Part shown: one piece after another, positions 53,938-62,556 of the stretch
Position numbering within the stretch: the stretch's first letter is position 1
How the letters are laid out: each line of letters starts with the position of its first letter
Source of the DNA: GCA-002050365 sp038235165
GTDB lineage: Bacteria > Acidobacteriota > Blastocatellia > Pyrinomonadales > Pyrinomonadaceae
Reading direction: 5' to 3'
NCBI GenBank assembly: GCA_038235165.1
Contig: JBBSUG010000024.1
Span: 1 to 64,000 of the forward strand
DNA length: 64,000 nucleotides
Translations under genes and position numbers: made by a program
Notes under the pieces: model-generated
What the model was told of the DNA's origin: nothing
The model's database searches: none
What the model saw: the letters and a program-made list of their open reading frames with translations, nothing else

Positions 53938-53966
53938 TTGAAAATTGATTTCAATTAGCATATAAT
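53938..53966 (+). promoter_or_regulatory. feoA promoter
   Basis: TTGAAA (53938-53943) and a perfect TATAAT (53961-53966) are 17 bp apart, 17 bp before the feoA start. The 296 bp between 53688 and 53983 hold this region and no gene. Confidence 0.7.
53939..53953. promoter_or_regulatory. Fur-like operator overlapping the feoA promoter
   Basis: TGAAAATTGATTTCA is a 7-1-7 inverted repeat that agrees with the Fur consensus TGATAATnATTATCA at 10 of 14 positions. It covers the -35 box and spacer. Fur with Fe2+ would block transcription. Confidence 0.5.
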
Positions 53967-53983
53967 TTTTCTGTCGAACATAT

Positions 53984-54229
53984 ATGCACACAACTGTCAA
54001 AGAAATGAATCTAACAGATTTGCCAATCGGGGCGACGGCAACAGTCATCGCTGTCAACGGCAACAATGCCATCGCCAAGCGATTGATGGAAATGGGCGTT
54101 GTTCCGGGCGTATCCGTCAGGGTAATAAAGTCTGCACCGTTCGGCGATCCGCTGGAAATCCGGGTGCGCGGTTATCATTTGGCGATGCGAAAAAATGAAG
54201 CCGCTGCAATAGAAGTAAATGAAATCTAA
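53984..54229 (+). CDS. feoA: Ferrous iron transport protein A
   Basis: An 81-residue SH3-like protein that helps FeoB import Fe2+ (LTDLPIGATATVIAVNGN, KRLMEMGVVPGVSVRVIKSA, LEIRVRGYHLAMRKNEA). The stop overlaps the feoB start by 11 bp. A strong promoter with a Fur-like box lies just upstream, so the operon should be induced when iron is short. Confidence 0.95.
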   Translation: MHTTVKEMNLTDLPIGATATVIAVNGNNAIAKRLMEMGVVPGVSVRVIKSAPFGDPLEIRVRGYHLAMRKNEAAAIEVNEI

Positions 54230-56327
54230 AATTCAAGATTCCAAATTCAAGATCCCAAATTCCGGCGCGATTGCAACCAAAACAATCGAAGGACAAAGGA
54301 CAAAAGACAAAAAACAATTGACAATTGCGTTAGCGGGGAATCCGAACGCCGGTAAAACCACTCTTTTTAATGCTTTGACCGGAATGCGCCAGAAAGTCGC
54401 CAATTATTCCGGCGTAACGGTCGAACGCAAGGAAGGCTTTTGGCGATTAAACGGCAGCGGTGACGCGGCACGGCTGGTTGATTTGCCCGGACTTTACAGT
54501 CTTGATGCAACCTCGCTCGATGAACAGATTGCCAGCGACGTGCTGCTCGGAAAAGTCGCTGATTTACCGAAACCTGATGCGCTCGTCGCCGTCGTTGACG
54601 CAACTAATCTCGAACGAAATCTCTATCTTGTCACCCAGCTCTTAGAGTTCAAAATCCCTGTCATTATTGCTTTGACGATGGTTGACACCGCCGAAAAACA
54701 GAGCCTCGAAATTGACACCGACAAACTTTCGCGCCTGCTGCAAATTCCGGTCGTCCGCATCAAAGCGACACAAAAACAGGGCATTCAAGAGTTAGCCGAA
54801 AAGGTTCTTCTCGCCGCCAAAACTGAAGCGACACCGAACTTTGTCTGGCTTTCCGACGCTGGTTTTACCAATAATATCGGCGATGAAGATATTCATCTAA
54901 GCCTTTCTGATGACAAAATCACCAACAAGAAAATCTTCGCCCGCTATAATTTTATTTCCGACGTTTATCAAGAATCAGTCAAACCGAAAAATACCGCTGA
55001 ACGCAGTTTTTCCGAAAAAATTGACAGCGTTTTGACGCACAAATTTTTCGGTTTGATAATTTTGGTCGGAATTCTGCTGCTTGTTTTTCAAACGATTTTT
55101 TCGTGGGCAAATCTGCCGATGGATTTGCTCGACAAAGGTTTTGGCGCATTGGGCGATTTTGTTCACGCTGAAATGCCTGCGGGAATTTTGACCGACTTGC
55201 TAGTTGACGGCGTGATCGCCGGAGTCGGCGGCGTGGTCGTTTTTCTGCCGCAGATTTTGCTCCTGTTTTTGTTTCTTTCAATTTTGGAAGACACCGGATA
55301 TATGGCGCGGGCAGCGTTTTTACTTGATAAACTGATGTCGCGCGTCGGTTTGCACGGCAAAGCGTTTCTGCCGCTGCTGTCGAGTTTTGCGTGTGCGATT
55401 CCGGGAATTATGGCGACACGGACGATTGAGAATCCGAAAGACCGTGTGGCAACGATTATGATCGCGCCGTTTATGAGCTGTTCGGCGCGACTGCCGGTTT
55501 ATACTTTGATGATCGCCGCGTTTTTCGCCGGACAAACAATTTTCGGCTTTATTTCGCTCGGCGCAGTTTTGATTTTAGCGATGTACGCGCTCGGCATTTT
55601 CGTCGCCGTAATCGTCGCATTCATTTTGAAGCGGACGATTTTGAAATCGCCGACACCGCCGTTCGTGATGGAACTTCCGCCGTATCGTCTGCCGAATTTT
55701 CGCACCGTTTTTCAAAATATGTTCATCCGCGCCGGTCTTTTTCTCAAACGTGCCGGCACGGTAATTTTAGCGATTTCGATTATTTTGTGGGCATTGACTT
55801 ATTTTCCGCGAAGTGCGGAAACAGTTCAAAGTCCAGCATCGAATGTCCAAAGTCAAGAACAAGTTAAAGCAGAAGGAGGAACGAGCGACGACGAAGGGCA
55901 GCAATTACAGCACAGTTACGCCGGAAAACTTGGTCACGCCATTGAGCCTGTCATTCAGCCGCTCGGTTTTGACTGGAAAATCGGCGTGGCGTTAATCGCT
56001 TCGTTTGCGGCGCGTGAAGTTTTGGTTTCGACCTTGAGCATTATTTATAATGTCGGCAAGGATTCAGATGCGGAAAGTCCGTCATTGATTTCTGCCGTCC
56101 GTGACGCGAAAAAGGACGACGGAACACCGGCTTGGACACCTTTGACGGCGTTGACGCTGATGGTTTTTTTCGTGCTGGCGATGCAGTGTATGTCAACCGT
56201 CGCGGTAGTGCGGCGCGAAACGAATTCGTGGTGGTGGGCGTTGTTTATGGTCGGTTATATGACCGGCTTGGCATATCTGGCAGCATTTTTAACGTATCAA
56301 GGCGGCAGACTTCTGGGTTTTGGATAG
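54219..56327 (+). CDS. feoB: Ferrous iron transport protein B
   Basis: A 702-residue GTPase-coupled Fe2+ permease. The G domain has G1 GNPNAGKTT (from residue 40), G2 VANYSGVTVE, G3 DLPGLYSL, G4-like LTMVD, and is followed by two Gate regions and about eight TM helices (about 275-700; core motif CAIPGIMATRT and SARLPVYTLMIAA). The G1 motif is about 30 residues later than usual: the N-terminal extension is encoded by word-like repeats. A TTG at 54318 could be the true start. A second repeat-derived stretch lies near residues 535-570. Confidence 0.95.
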   Translation: MKSKIQDSKFKIPNSGAIATKTIEGQRTKDKKQLTIALAGNPNAGKTTLFNALTGMRQKVANYSGVTVERKEGFWRLNGSGDAARLVDLPGLYSLDATSLDEQIASDVLLGKVADLPKPDALVAVVDATNLERNLYLVTQLLEFKIPVIIALTMVDTAEKQSLEIDTDKLSRLLQIPVVRIKATQKQGIQELAEKVLLAAKTEATPNFVWLSDAGFTNNIGDEDIHLSLSDDKITNKKIFARYNFISDVYQESVKPKNTAERSFSEKIDSVLTHKFFGLIILVGILLLVFQTIFSWANLPMDLLDKGFGALGDFVHAEMPAGILTDLLVDGVIAGVGGVVVFLPQILLLFLFLSILEDTGYMARAAFLLDKLMSRVGLHGKAFLPLLSSFACAIPGIMATRTIENPKDRVATIMIAPFMSCSARLPVYTLMIAAFFAGQTIFGFISLGAVLILAMYALGIFVAVIVAFILKRTILKSPTPPFVMELPPYRLPNFRTVFQNMFIRAGLFLKRAGTVILAISIILWALTYFPRSAETVQSPASNVQSQEQVKAEGGTSDDEGQQLQHSYAGKLGHAIEPVIQPLGFDWKIGVALIASFAAREVLVSTLSIIYNVGKDSDAESPSLISAVRDAKKDDGTPAWTPLTALTLMVFFVLAMQCMSTVAVVRRETNSWWWALFMVGYMTGLAYLAAFLTYQGGRLLGFG
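54231..54316. repeat. Word repeats at the feoA-feoB junction
   Basis: ATTCAAGATTCCA-type units followed by GGACAAAGGACAAAAGACA units. They encode the extra N-terminus of FeoB (SKIQDSKFKIPNSG, EGQRTKDKK). Confidence 0.6.
55822..55862. repeat. GTCCAAAGTC-type word repeat inside feoB
   Basis: AAAGTCCAGCA and GTCCAAAGTCAAG words encode a polar loop (TVQSPASNVQSQEQVK) between TM helices. They resemble the repeats in the P450 linker. Confidence 0.5.
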
Positions 56328-56330
56328 ATT

Positions 56331-56492
56331 ATGAACTGGCAAATTTTAATAGTCGCAATAATAATTTTAGGTGCGTTACTCTACGTTGGGAAAAATGTTT
56401 GGAACAAAGCCAAATCTTTCACCGGCAAATCTTCCTGCGGTACGGGTGATTGCGGATGCGGAACAAAATCACCGGGCGCAAAGCCGCTGTGA
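56331..56492 (+). CDS. FeoB-associated Cys-rich membrane protein
   Basis: A 53-residue protein with one TM helix (about 4-20) and a C-terminal Cys cluster (SSCGTGDCGCGTKS). Small proteins of this type follow feoB in many bacteria and may take the place of FeoC. It starts 3 bp after feoB, completing a feoA-feoB-small-protein operon. Confidence 0.85.
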   Translation: MNWQILIVAIIILGALLYVGKNVWNKAKSFTGKSSCGTGDCGCGTKSPGAKPL

Positions 56493-56655
56493 ATGAAACG
56501 CGAAGTTTAATTAGTGTTACCGATCAACCGGATTGCTCGAAACATCAGTGTTTCGAACAGAATCTCCTCTTTTCAATTCACTATTTACGCTCTTCCGGCT
56601 TGCCAACATACCTAAAAAAACGTTAGCCTCTAAGCAAATTCAAAAAGGAGAATGA

Positions 56656-57564
56656 ATGATGTTCAAAAAAATAAAATTTAATAATTTCGCGTGGTTGTTT
56701 TTGTTGGTTTTTGCCGCCTTCAGTTTGGCTTGTCAGCAGCCCGTGACGAATGGCAATTTGACGGTGATGAATACGAATCTAAATTCTAATGCTAATCCAA
56801 ACTCAAACGTCAATATCACTACGAATTCCGCCAACGTCAATGTTTCTAATACAAATATGATGAATGAAACAGGTGCGGCGATTGAAGCAAAAGAACCCGA
56901 TCAGTATCAGGCGGATATTTCGCTTCGGCTGGAAACTTCCGGCGATCAAAAAATGACGATGCCGCCGCTCAAAGCGCAGGTTGCCCGCAACGGGGCAAAT
57001 CGGCGGTTGGAAATTACTGCCCCGAACGGCGAAAAAGTTATTTATCTGGAAACTGACGGGAAAAATTTTATAATCGCTCCGCAACGCAAACAATACGGAG
57101 AGTTGAACAAAGAATCAATGGGTTTTAATATTCAAAATTTGTTGATGCCCGACCAAATTATCAAGCAAATTGAAAATATGAAAGGCGTGGAAAAAGTCGG
57201 CGAAGAGAAAGTTGACGGGCGCGACGCGATCAAATATCGTTACGGCACGACGACCAACACGCAGACCAAAGCCGGTAACGTTAACACCGAATCATTTATT
57301 TTTGTTGACAAAGAAACGGGTTTACCGCTGCGTTCATTCACTAATTCGCAGTCACAGAACGGCAATGTGCAGGGAGTCAGCGGCATAAATTTGGTGACGG
57401 AAATGAGCAACATTCGCACTACCGCCGAAGAAAGTTTGTTCGCCGTCCCGACCGATTTCAAAAAAGTAGAACCCGAACAAATCAAACAACAAGTAAATCA
57501 GCTTTTAAGTTTGGCAACGGCTGTCATCGGTCAGTTGATGAAAAGCTCGCAACCTGCACCGTAA
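56656..57564 (+). CDS. Lipoprotein with LolA-like/DUF4412-like body
   Basis: A 302-residue outer- or inner-membrane lipoprotein: lipobox FSLAC near residue 26, then an Asn-rich linker (NTNLNSNANPNSNVNI). The body has alternating beta strands (DISLRLETSGDQKMTM, EKVIYLETDGKNFIIAP, LPLRSFTNSQ) like LolA/DUF4412 half-barrels, which bind lipid chains. AGGAG lies 5 bp before the ATG. Function unknown; it is convergent with egtB. Confidence 0.65.
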   Translation: MMFKKIKFNNFAWLFLLVFAAFSLACQQPVTNGNLTVMNTNLNSNANPNSNVNITTNSANVNVSNTNMMNETGAAIEAKEPDQYQADISLRLETSGDQKMTMPPLKAQVARNGANRRLEITAPNGEKVIYLETDGKNFIIAPQRKQYGELNKESMGFNIQNLLMPDQIIKQIENMKGVEKVGEEKVDGRDAIKYRYGTTTNTQTKAGNVNTESFIFVDKETGLPLRSFTNSQSQNGNVQGVSGINLVTEMSNIRTTAEESLFAVPTDFKKVEPEQIKQQVNQLLSLATAVIGQLMKSSQPAP

Positions 57565-57570
57565 ACGGGT

Positions 57571-57624
57571 TTCAGGTTCAAGGTTCAAGGTTAATGACTA
57601 AAAACCTTGAACCTTGAACCTGAA
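57571..57624. terminator. AGGTTCA word-repeat hairpin between convergent genes
   Basis: A perfect 22-bp stem (57571-57592 with 57603-57624) made of repeated AGGTTCA words, 6 bp after one stop and 10 bp before the other. Probably a bidirectional terminator. Confidence 0.7.
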
Positions 57625-57634
57625 AACTTGAACC

Positions 57635-58819
57635 TCATCGGGCGAGGCGGATACCGGTAAATTGCCAACGCAGGGGCGCGTGAAAAAAATTACGATAGGT
57701 CTTACGGCTGTGATTTGGCGAAGTCGCCACGCTTGCGCCGCGCAGAACCATCTGATTGATCATAAACTTGCCGTTGTATTCGCCGACCGCACCTTCGGGT
57801 TTCGAGAAATTCGGATACGGCAGATACGCCGAATTCGTCCATTCCCAACGCAGTCCCCAATCAAATTTATTTGATGCCGATTCCCATTCAAATTCGGTTG
57901 GCAATCTCATTTTTTTCCATTCGGCGAATGCGCTTGCTTCGTAAAAAGAAACGTGGCAAACCGCATTTTCGGGACGGACTTTTCGCAAGCCTCCGAGCGT
58001 GAAATTCATCCAATCTTTATCAATTTTCTGCCAGTAGAGCGGTGCGGTTATTTCGTTGTTTTTAACCCAGTCAAGTCCTTCGGCGTGCCACAATAAATGG
58101 TTTGCGTAACCGCCGTCTTCGATAAATTCGATAAACTCGCCATTTGTGACGAGATTTTTGCTGATTTGAAAATCTTCGAGATAAACTTTGTGTCGTCCGA
58201 GTTCGTTGTCGAAGTGAAAACCTTCACCGACAAAACCAATCTCGTGAATGCCGCCTTCGATGTCGGCAAAGCCTTTTTCACCAATCTCCCCTTTCTCAAC
58301 CAATGCGAAATTTTCTTTGTAAACCGGAAAAGTCGGGTTAACACTGAATGTATATTTCAAGTCAGTAATAAGCAATTCCTGATGCTGCTGTTCGTGATTA
58401 AGACCTAAAACGAGCAGTTCGCGCACTTCATCCGTCAACTCACCTTTCAAGAACTCGCGCATTTTCGCGTCAACATATTGGCGATATTCAAAAACTCGTG
58501 CGACCGTCGGACGTGCCAAATCGCCGCGATGATCGCGCAGTGTGCGTTCGCCGACCGAATTGTAATAACTATTGAACAGAAAACCGAATTGCGCGTCGAA
58601 TTCTTTGTAATCCGGCGCAAATTTTTTGAGAATCATCTCTTCAAAAAACCAGGTCGTGTGTGCGACATTCCACTTCGGCGGCGAAACATCAACGACCGGC
58701 TGCGGAATATAATCTTCCACCTCTAGCGGTTCGCAAATTTCTTCGGTGTAGTTGCGAACGTAAGAATAAAGCGTTTCCATTTCCTGCGGCGTGATTTTTT
58801 GTGTTTGTGTTCCCTGCAT
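57635..58819 (-). CDS. egtB: Ergothioneine biosynthesis sulfoxide synthase
   Basis: A 394-residue non-haem iron enzyme that joins hercynine with gamma-Glu-Cys or Cys. The DinB-like N-terminal domain supplies the iron ligands H54 (HTTWFFE), H142 and H146 (NHEQQHQELL); the formylglycine-generating-like C-terminal domain has MRLPTEFEWE and VLRGASVAT. All ligands are present. The methyltransferase EgtD, which makes hercynine, is not adjacent and should lie elsewhere. Confidence 0.93.
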   Translation of the reverse strand: MQGTQTQKITPQEMETLYSYVRNYTEEICEPLEVEDYIPQPVVDVSPPKWNVAHTTWFFEEMILKKFAPDYKEFDAQFGFLFNSYYNSVGERTLRDHRGDLARPTVARVFEYRQYVDAKMREFLKGELTDEVRELLVLGLNHEQQHQELLITDLKYTFSVNPTFPVYKENFALVEKGEIGEKGFADIEGGIHEIGFVGEGFHFDNELGRHKVYLEDFQISKNLVTNGEFIEFIEDGGYANHLLWHAEGLDWVKNNEITAPLYWQKIDKDWMNFTLGGLRKVRPENAVCHVSFYEASAFAEWKKMRLPTEFEWESASNKFDWGLRWEWTNSAYLPYPNFSKPEGAVGEYNGKFMINQMVLRGASVATSPNHSRKTYRNFFHAPLRWQFTGIRLAR

Positions 58820-58860
58820 ATAACTCTATTTAACCAAAAAACAGAGCGAAAATAAAATCA

Positions 58861-58893
58861 AAACGGGCAATGCAGCTGTCTAGCTTGCCGTTT
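58861..58893 (-). terminator. Terminator hairpin after the HEAT-repeat gene
   Basis: AAACGGGCAA pairs with TTGCCGTTT with one bulge; on the minus strand a T-rich run follows. Confidence 0.5.
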
Positions 58894-58988
58894 GGTGATT
58901 ATTTTGCCTGTCGGCTTCTTGATTAAAGTTTATGTTTTGGTAAGTGCAAAAGCGAGACACTTTTGCTGCGGCAGTCAGGACGATTGGA

Positions 58989-59912
58989 TTATTTTTTTTG
59001 CCGCAGATATTGCACGAATTGAATTTCTCTGACAGATTCTTTAGCAATTCTCGCCAGATAATAATCTTCGTCATTCAAATACGACTGTAAAACAGTGATT
59101 GCCGATTCTTCGCCGATTGTGCCGAGCGCAAATGCAGCTTCGCGTTTTGTGTCCGCAGATTCACGGTCGTTTTGCAGCGTTTTAATCAACGTATTGTTGG
59201 CATTGATAAAAATCGGTATATTCCGCGATAAAAAAAGAAAATTCGGCGGTGTGAAGTTTACATATTTATCGGGCAGAAAATCGTTTGGCGTGAGGACTTG
59301 TATCTTACCGGTTTGAATAATTTGCGCGATTTGACCGATGGAACGTGCCGCGCTGCGCCGCATAAATTCGTCGCCGTCGTTATCTTTTTTCGGCTTGCGC
59401 TGCAAAATTTGGATCAAAATATCAATCGCCGCCGCATCGCCGATTTCGCCGAGCGCGACAACCGCCGCGTTTTTCACTTCCACGCTTTTATCTCTTTGAA
59501 AAACCAGCGACAGCGGCGCAATTGCGTTAAGATTGCGAACTTTGCCGAGCGCGTAAGCCGTTTCGCGCCTGACGAGTCCTTTTTTATCGCCCAACAGCGG
59601 CAGCAAAAGCTGCAACGCCTCATCTTTCGGCAAAGATATGACGGAAAACGCGGCGGTTGCACGAACAATTTCCGATGAATCGAGCAGTGCCGGAATTGCC
59701 GCGCGCGAAGCTGTTTCGCTTTCCAAATTTCTTATTTGAAAGAGTGCGGTTCGTTTTTGTTCGACATTTCCGCGATTGATAACTTCGGCGTAAGTTTCAA
59801 AGTTGTTTTGAGCAAAAGAATGCCCAACAAAAACGCAGGACAAAAAACAGCACCAAAAAAAGTACTTAAATTTCGTAACTCGCAGTTCGTGATTCGTAGT
59901 TGAGTTTTTCAA
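58989..59912 (-). CDS. Exported HEAT-repeat protein
   Basis: A 307-residue protein. A TTG start at 59912 is preferred because it overlaps the upstream stop (TTGA); an ATG at 59951 would overlap by 43 bp. The first 13 residues (KNSTTNHELRVTKF) come from a word-like repeat, then a hydrophobic signal (FFWCCFLSCVFVGHS). At least five HEAT units follow (VRRETAYALGKVRNLNAIAP, VKNAAVVALGEIGDAAAIDI, TKREAAFALGTIGEESAITV). HEAT scaffolds bind other proteins; the partner is unknown. Confidence 0.75.
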   Translation of the reverse strand: MKNSTTNHELRVTKFKYFFWCCFLSCVFVGHSFAQNNFETYAEVINRGNVEQKRTALFQIRNLESETASRAAIPALLDSSEIVRATAAFSVISLPKDEALQLLLPLLGDKKGLVRRETAYALGKVRNLNAIAPLSLVFQRDKSVEVKNAAVVALGEIGDAAAIDILIQILQRKPKKDNDGDEFMRRSAARSIGQIAQIIQTGKIQVLTPNDFLPDKYVNFTPPNFLFLSRNIPIFINANNTLIKTLQNDRESADTKREAAFALGTIGEESAITVLQSYLNDEDYYLARIAKESVREIQFVQYLRQKK

Positions 59913-60151
59913 GCGGCACGTTGGACGTTCTGCCGCCGAACTTTTTCCCATTCAAACACCTGACGCGCCCGCCTGTTTTCGTAAGTATCCGACAGCGACA
60001 TGATTACGTCGTCATTGTTAATCAAATTTTCCTGCTGTTTCGAGAGGCGTTTTGAAAGAATTTGGGATATGTAGTTTGCCACTGCCAGAGTTTCCGGCTC
60101 GCTCAGTTTATCAATTTCGCCGACGATATTATGTTTTGCTTGTTTGACCAT
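59909..60151 (-). CDS. Small hypothetical protein
   Basis: An 80-residue helical protein (MVKQAKHNIVGEIDKLSEPE, VANYISQILSKRLSKQ). The ATG at 60151 follows GGAGGCAGGA; an upstream ATG at 60193 has no such site. Its first helices look like the start of some antitoxin-type proteins, but no toxin gene is adjacent, so I do not call it one. Translation is coupled to the HEAT gene. Confidence 0.5.
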   Translation of the reverse strand: MVKQAKHNIVGEIDKLSEPETLAVANYISQILSKRLSKQQENLINNDDVIMSLSDTYENRRARQVFEWEKVRRQNVQRAA

Positions 60152-60332
60152 TTTTCCTGCCTCCAATTTTTCGGGCAGACAGTCACACAACAAACTAAAA
60201 TACTAAGTTTCGACTGTCTGCAAAATTGTTTTTCTCATCATTAATTTTTGGTAAATTTCTTCAACTTTTAATGTAAAGTTAAAACGAGATTACCACGAGT
60301 TTTGCGACAAATCAATAGGATTTCTCAATCAA

Positions 60333-60567
60333 CCGGAGTGCGGAAGTCTCGTCCGCTTCGACGCCGGCGCAGCAAAGCGTTGAATACGTTTCTCAATGTA
60401 AAATTTAACTGTCAATCACGATATGGCGGATTATGAGTGCGTTTGATTACTTGAAATTTACCGGTAATGACGTTGTGGTGAGGCATTGAATGCGCTTGTT
60501 TGTTCGTATTTTTTGAGAACGCTTCCAACTTCGCTGCGCTGGTTGGGCGGACGAGACTTCCGCGTTC
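60333..60567. repeat. TIR element, copy 1 (MITE-like)
   Basis: A 235-bp non-coding segment bounded by the 17-bp GCGGAAGTCTCGTCCGC (60340-60356) and its inverse (60547-60563), with GGAG/TTCC-type outer bases and further partial pairing inside (GCGCAGCRAAG). A second copy of the same ends lies at 63193-63424. Together with the bases around it, it fills the 424 bp between 60152 and 60575. Confidence 0.7.
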
Positions 60568-60575
60568 CTTTTGAA

Positions 60576-61610
60576 TTATTGTTTCTTAATTCTAATTGCG
60601 CCGCTGACGGTGGAAAGTTTGAGTGCCGCGTCGCCGCCGCCCATTTGAGCGGAAAGGGTCTGCACTCTCGACGGCACATTTCGCTCGACGTTTTGCATCG
60701 GGATTTCTGAATTGAACGCGCCGAAACCGTATGACGCGAGTATTTTGAGCGATGAATTCAGCGGGATTGATAAATTAATCGAACCGTTCGACGTGCCGAA
60801 ACTGTATTGACCACCGTTCAAAAAACTTCCGTTGAAATTGATCGAACCCGTGTTTGAAGCGACATCTATCTGCCGCTGTCCGATGTTTTTGAGCGTGATC
60901 GCCCCGTTGCTGGTTTTCGCTTTGAAAATGTCGCCGATGTCGCCCGGACTGACATCAAAGGCGATGATGTTGCCGGTCGTGCTTTGCAGCGACATCGTGC
61001 CGCTCGATTGTTCGACCGTCACGTTGCCTTCATAGGTTCTGGCTTCGATGCCGCGCGAGATACGGTTGAAAAACATATCGCCGCTGTCATTTTCAACCGT
61101 CACTTTCGCCACCGAATCAATAATCATCTCGTTGACTTTGCTTTTGATGTTGACGACGGCATTGCGCGGCACGTCAATTTCAATTGTATCGCCCGCTAAA
61201 CATTCATCGGGATTATTTTCTTTGTTCGCCGACGGATCGAAACCGAGAACTTTGATCCAAATCGGGGCGGTATTTTCCTTGCCTTTTTCGACAATCGTAA
61301 AACCGACCTGACTGCCGCCGCTGACGTAGGCGCGAACTTCACGGCGATCCCAGCCGTTGATTTTGAGACTTCCTTCAGCGACGCATAGCGAGATATTGAC
61401 ATTTTCGCTGACCGCGATAGACTTTTCGGCGGGCGTGTCGCCTTCGTTGCTGACACGGTTGGCGTTTTTCCAAACCGGCTTTGAAGTTTCAATTTTAAGC
61501 GGAACTTTAGACGGCAAAGTCTGACTGAAAACAATGGAAAAAGACGCAAATGTTAAAAGTAAAATTGCCGAAAAACTAAACTTCAATGAGATTGTGTTGT
61601 TACGATTCAT
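60576..61610 (-). CDS. DUF4097-type beta-strand repeat protein, exported
   Basis: A 344-residue protein with a signal peptide (about 10-30, cleavage near FSQT). The body is the right-handed beta-helix-like DUF4097/adhesin type, with repeated short strands (VTVENDSGDMFFNRISRG, VTVEQSSGTMSLQSTTGNI, KTSNGAITLKNI). Such proteins are often encoded beside anti-sigma genes in this lineage. It lies 19 bp downstream of the anti-sigma gene in one operon. Confidence 0.8.
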   Translation of the reverse strand: MNRNNTISLKFSFSAILLLTFASFSIVFSQTLPSKVPLKIETSKPVWKNANRVSNEGDTPAEKSIAVSENVNISLCVAEGSLKINGWDRREVRAYVSGGSQVGFTIVEKGKENTAPIWIKVLGFDPSANKENNPDECLAGDTIEIDVPRNAVVNIKSKVNEMIIDSVAKVTVENDSGDMFFNRISRGIEARTYEGNVTVEQSSGTMSLQSTTGNIIAFDVSPGDIGDIFKAKTSNGAITLKNIGQRQIDVASNTGSINFNGSFLNGGQYSFGTSNGSINLSIPLNSSLKILASYGFGAFNSEIPMQNVERNVPSRVQTLSAQMGGGDAALKLSTVSGAIRIKKQ

Positions 61611-61629
61611 CTTTACTTTTTTTACTCTT

Positions 61630-62556
61630 TCACTTTAAGCTCGCCATCAACTCCGATTTTTCCGTGACGGAATTGAGCAGATCAATTTTATTTTGATACG
61701 ACGTGCGAAGCATTTCTTTGGCAGATTCGTCCTTCGGGTTTTTCCTGACTTCCACCTGCATTTTGCCGATGGCATCGTTAATTACCGCCAAATCTTTCTC
61801 GAAGGCAAACCGCGCCGATGGCTTTAACGTCTCGTCTTTTTTGATGTCAACCGTTTTCGTCAGCGACGCAATCGTCTTCAAATAGCTGTCTTCGCCGGAC
61901 AATGCGTTGGTCGGCATTCGTAATTCTTTGTTATTAACTTTTAATTCGTTGTTAGTTTCAAAGTTTGGTATTGCAAATTTTAATTTCGGCTGTTCGGTTA
62001 CTTTTTTTAGTTTCTTCGTTTTTCCCAAAGACGTTTTTGTGACTTTATAATCATTTTTATTCTCAACCGCTACAGCTGTTTCTATTGCAGGCAATTCATC
62101 AATCAGCGGATTTTGTTCGATATTTATGCTTGGTTCGATGACGGGCAGCCCTACATTTCGATTAATTGAATCATTCTGCGCGACGGAAGGACTAAGATTT
62201 TCCGCGTGGCGCAAAGTTGTCACCGCTGCGAAAAGTCCGAACATAATTAATAAACTCGCCAGCGCGAGGGAAGTCGGGGCTGAGAGAAAAGCGATAACTC
62301 TCTGCCAAAACGAGCTTTGCCTTTGTTCAATCGAATCGTTAATTTTCAGCCACAGCCGCTGTGTCGGGACGAGCATGTTCAGTTCGTTTTCCAAAGCCGA
62401 AAAAGCAATTGCCGTTTCGTCTTCCGCTTCGGCGAGTGAGAGCGCACAAGCGTCGCAGTCGGCGATGTGCCGCGCGACGTTTTCCGTCACGTCGGCGGCG
62501 AGTTCGCCGTCTAAAAATGCTTGAATTGTTCCGATTTCAAAACAGTTATCTCTCAT
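61630..62556 (-). CDS. Anti-sigma factor with zinc-binding N-terminus
   Basis: A 308-residue membrane protein. The N-terminus has a zf-HC2/ZAS motif (HIADCDACALS: HxxxCxxC near residues 30-37), then a TM helix (about 92-112). The C-terminal part outside the membrane is helical; a segment near 200-215 (TNNELKVNNKELRM) is encoded by a word-like repeat. It overlaps the sigma gene by four bases (ATGA) and should hold that sigma inactive until a signal arrives. Confidence 0.88.
   Translation of the reverse strand: MRDNCFEIGTIQAFLDGELAADVTENVARHIADCDACALSLAEAEDETAIAFSALENELNMLVPTQRLWLKINDSIEQRQSSFWQRVIAFLSAPTSLALASLLIMFGLFAAVTTLRHAENLSPSVAQNDSINRNVGLPVIEPSINIEQNPLIDELPAIETAVAVENKNDYKVTKTSLGKTKKLKKVTEQPKLKFAIPNFETNNELKVNNKELRMPTNALSGEDSYLKTIASLTKTVDIKKDETLKPSARFAFEKDLAVINDAIGKMQVEVRKNPKDESAKEMLRTSYQNKIDLLNSVTEKSELMASLK
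61919..61961. repeat. AATTC/TTAAC word repeat inside the anti-sigma gene
   Basis: Repeats of GTTATTAACTTT, AATTCGTTGTTAG type in the coding sequence, encoding the polar segment NNELKVNNKELR. Confidence 0.45.

Noticed and set aside
59909..60151. Antitoxin of a toxin-antitoxin pair
   Set aside because: No toxin-like gene is adjacent; the downstream partner is a HEAT-repeat protein.
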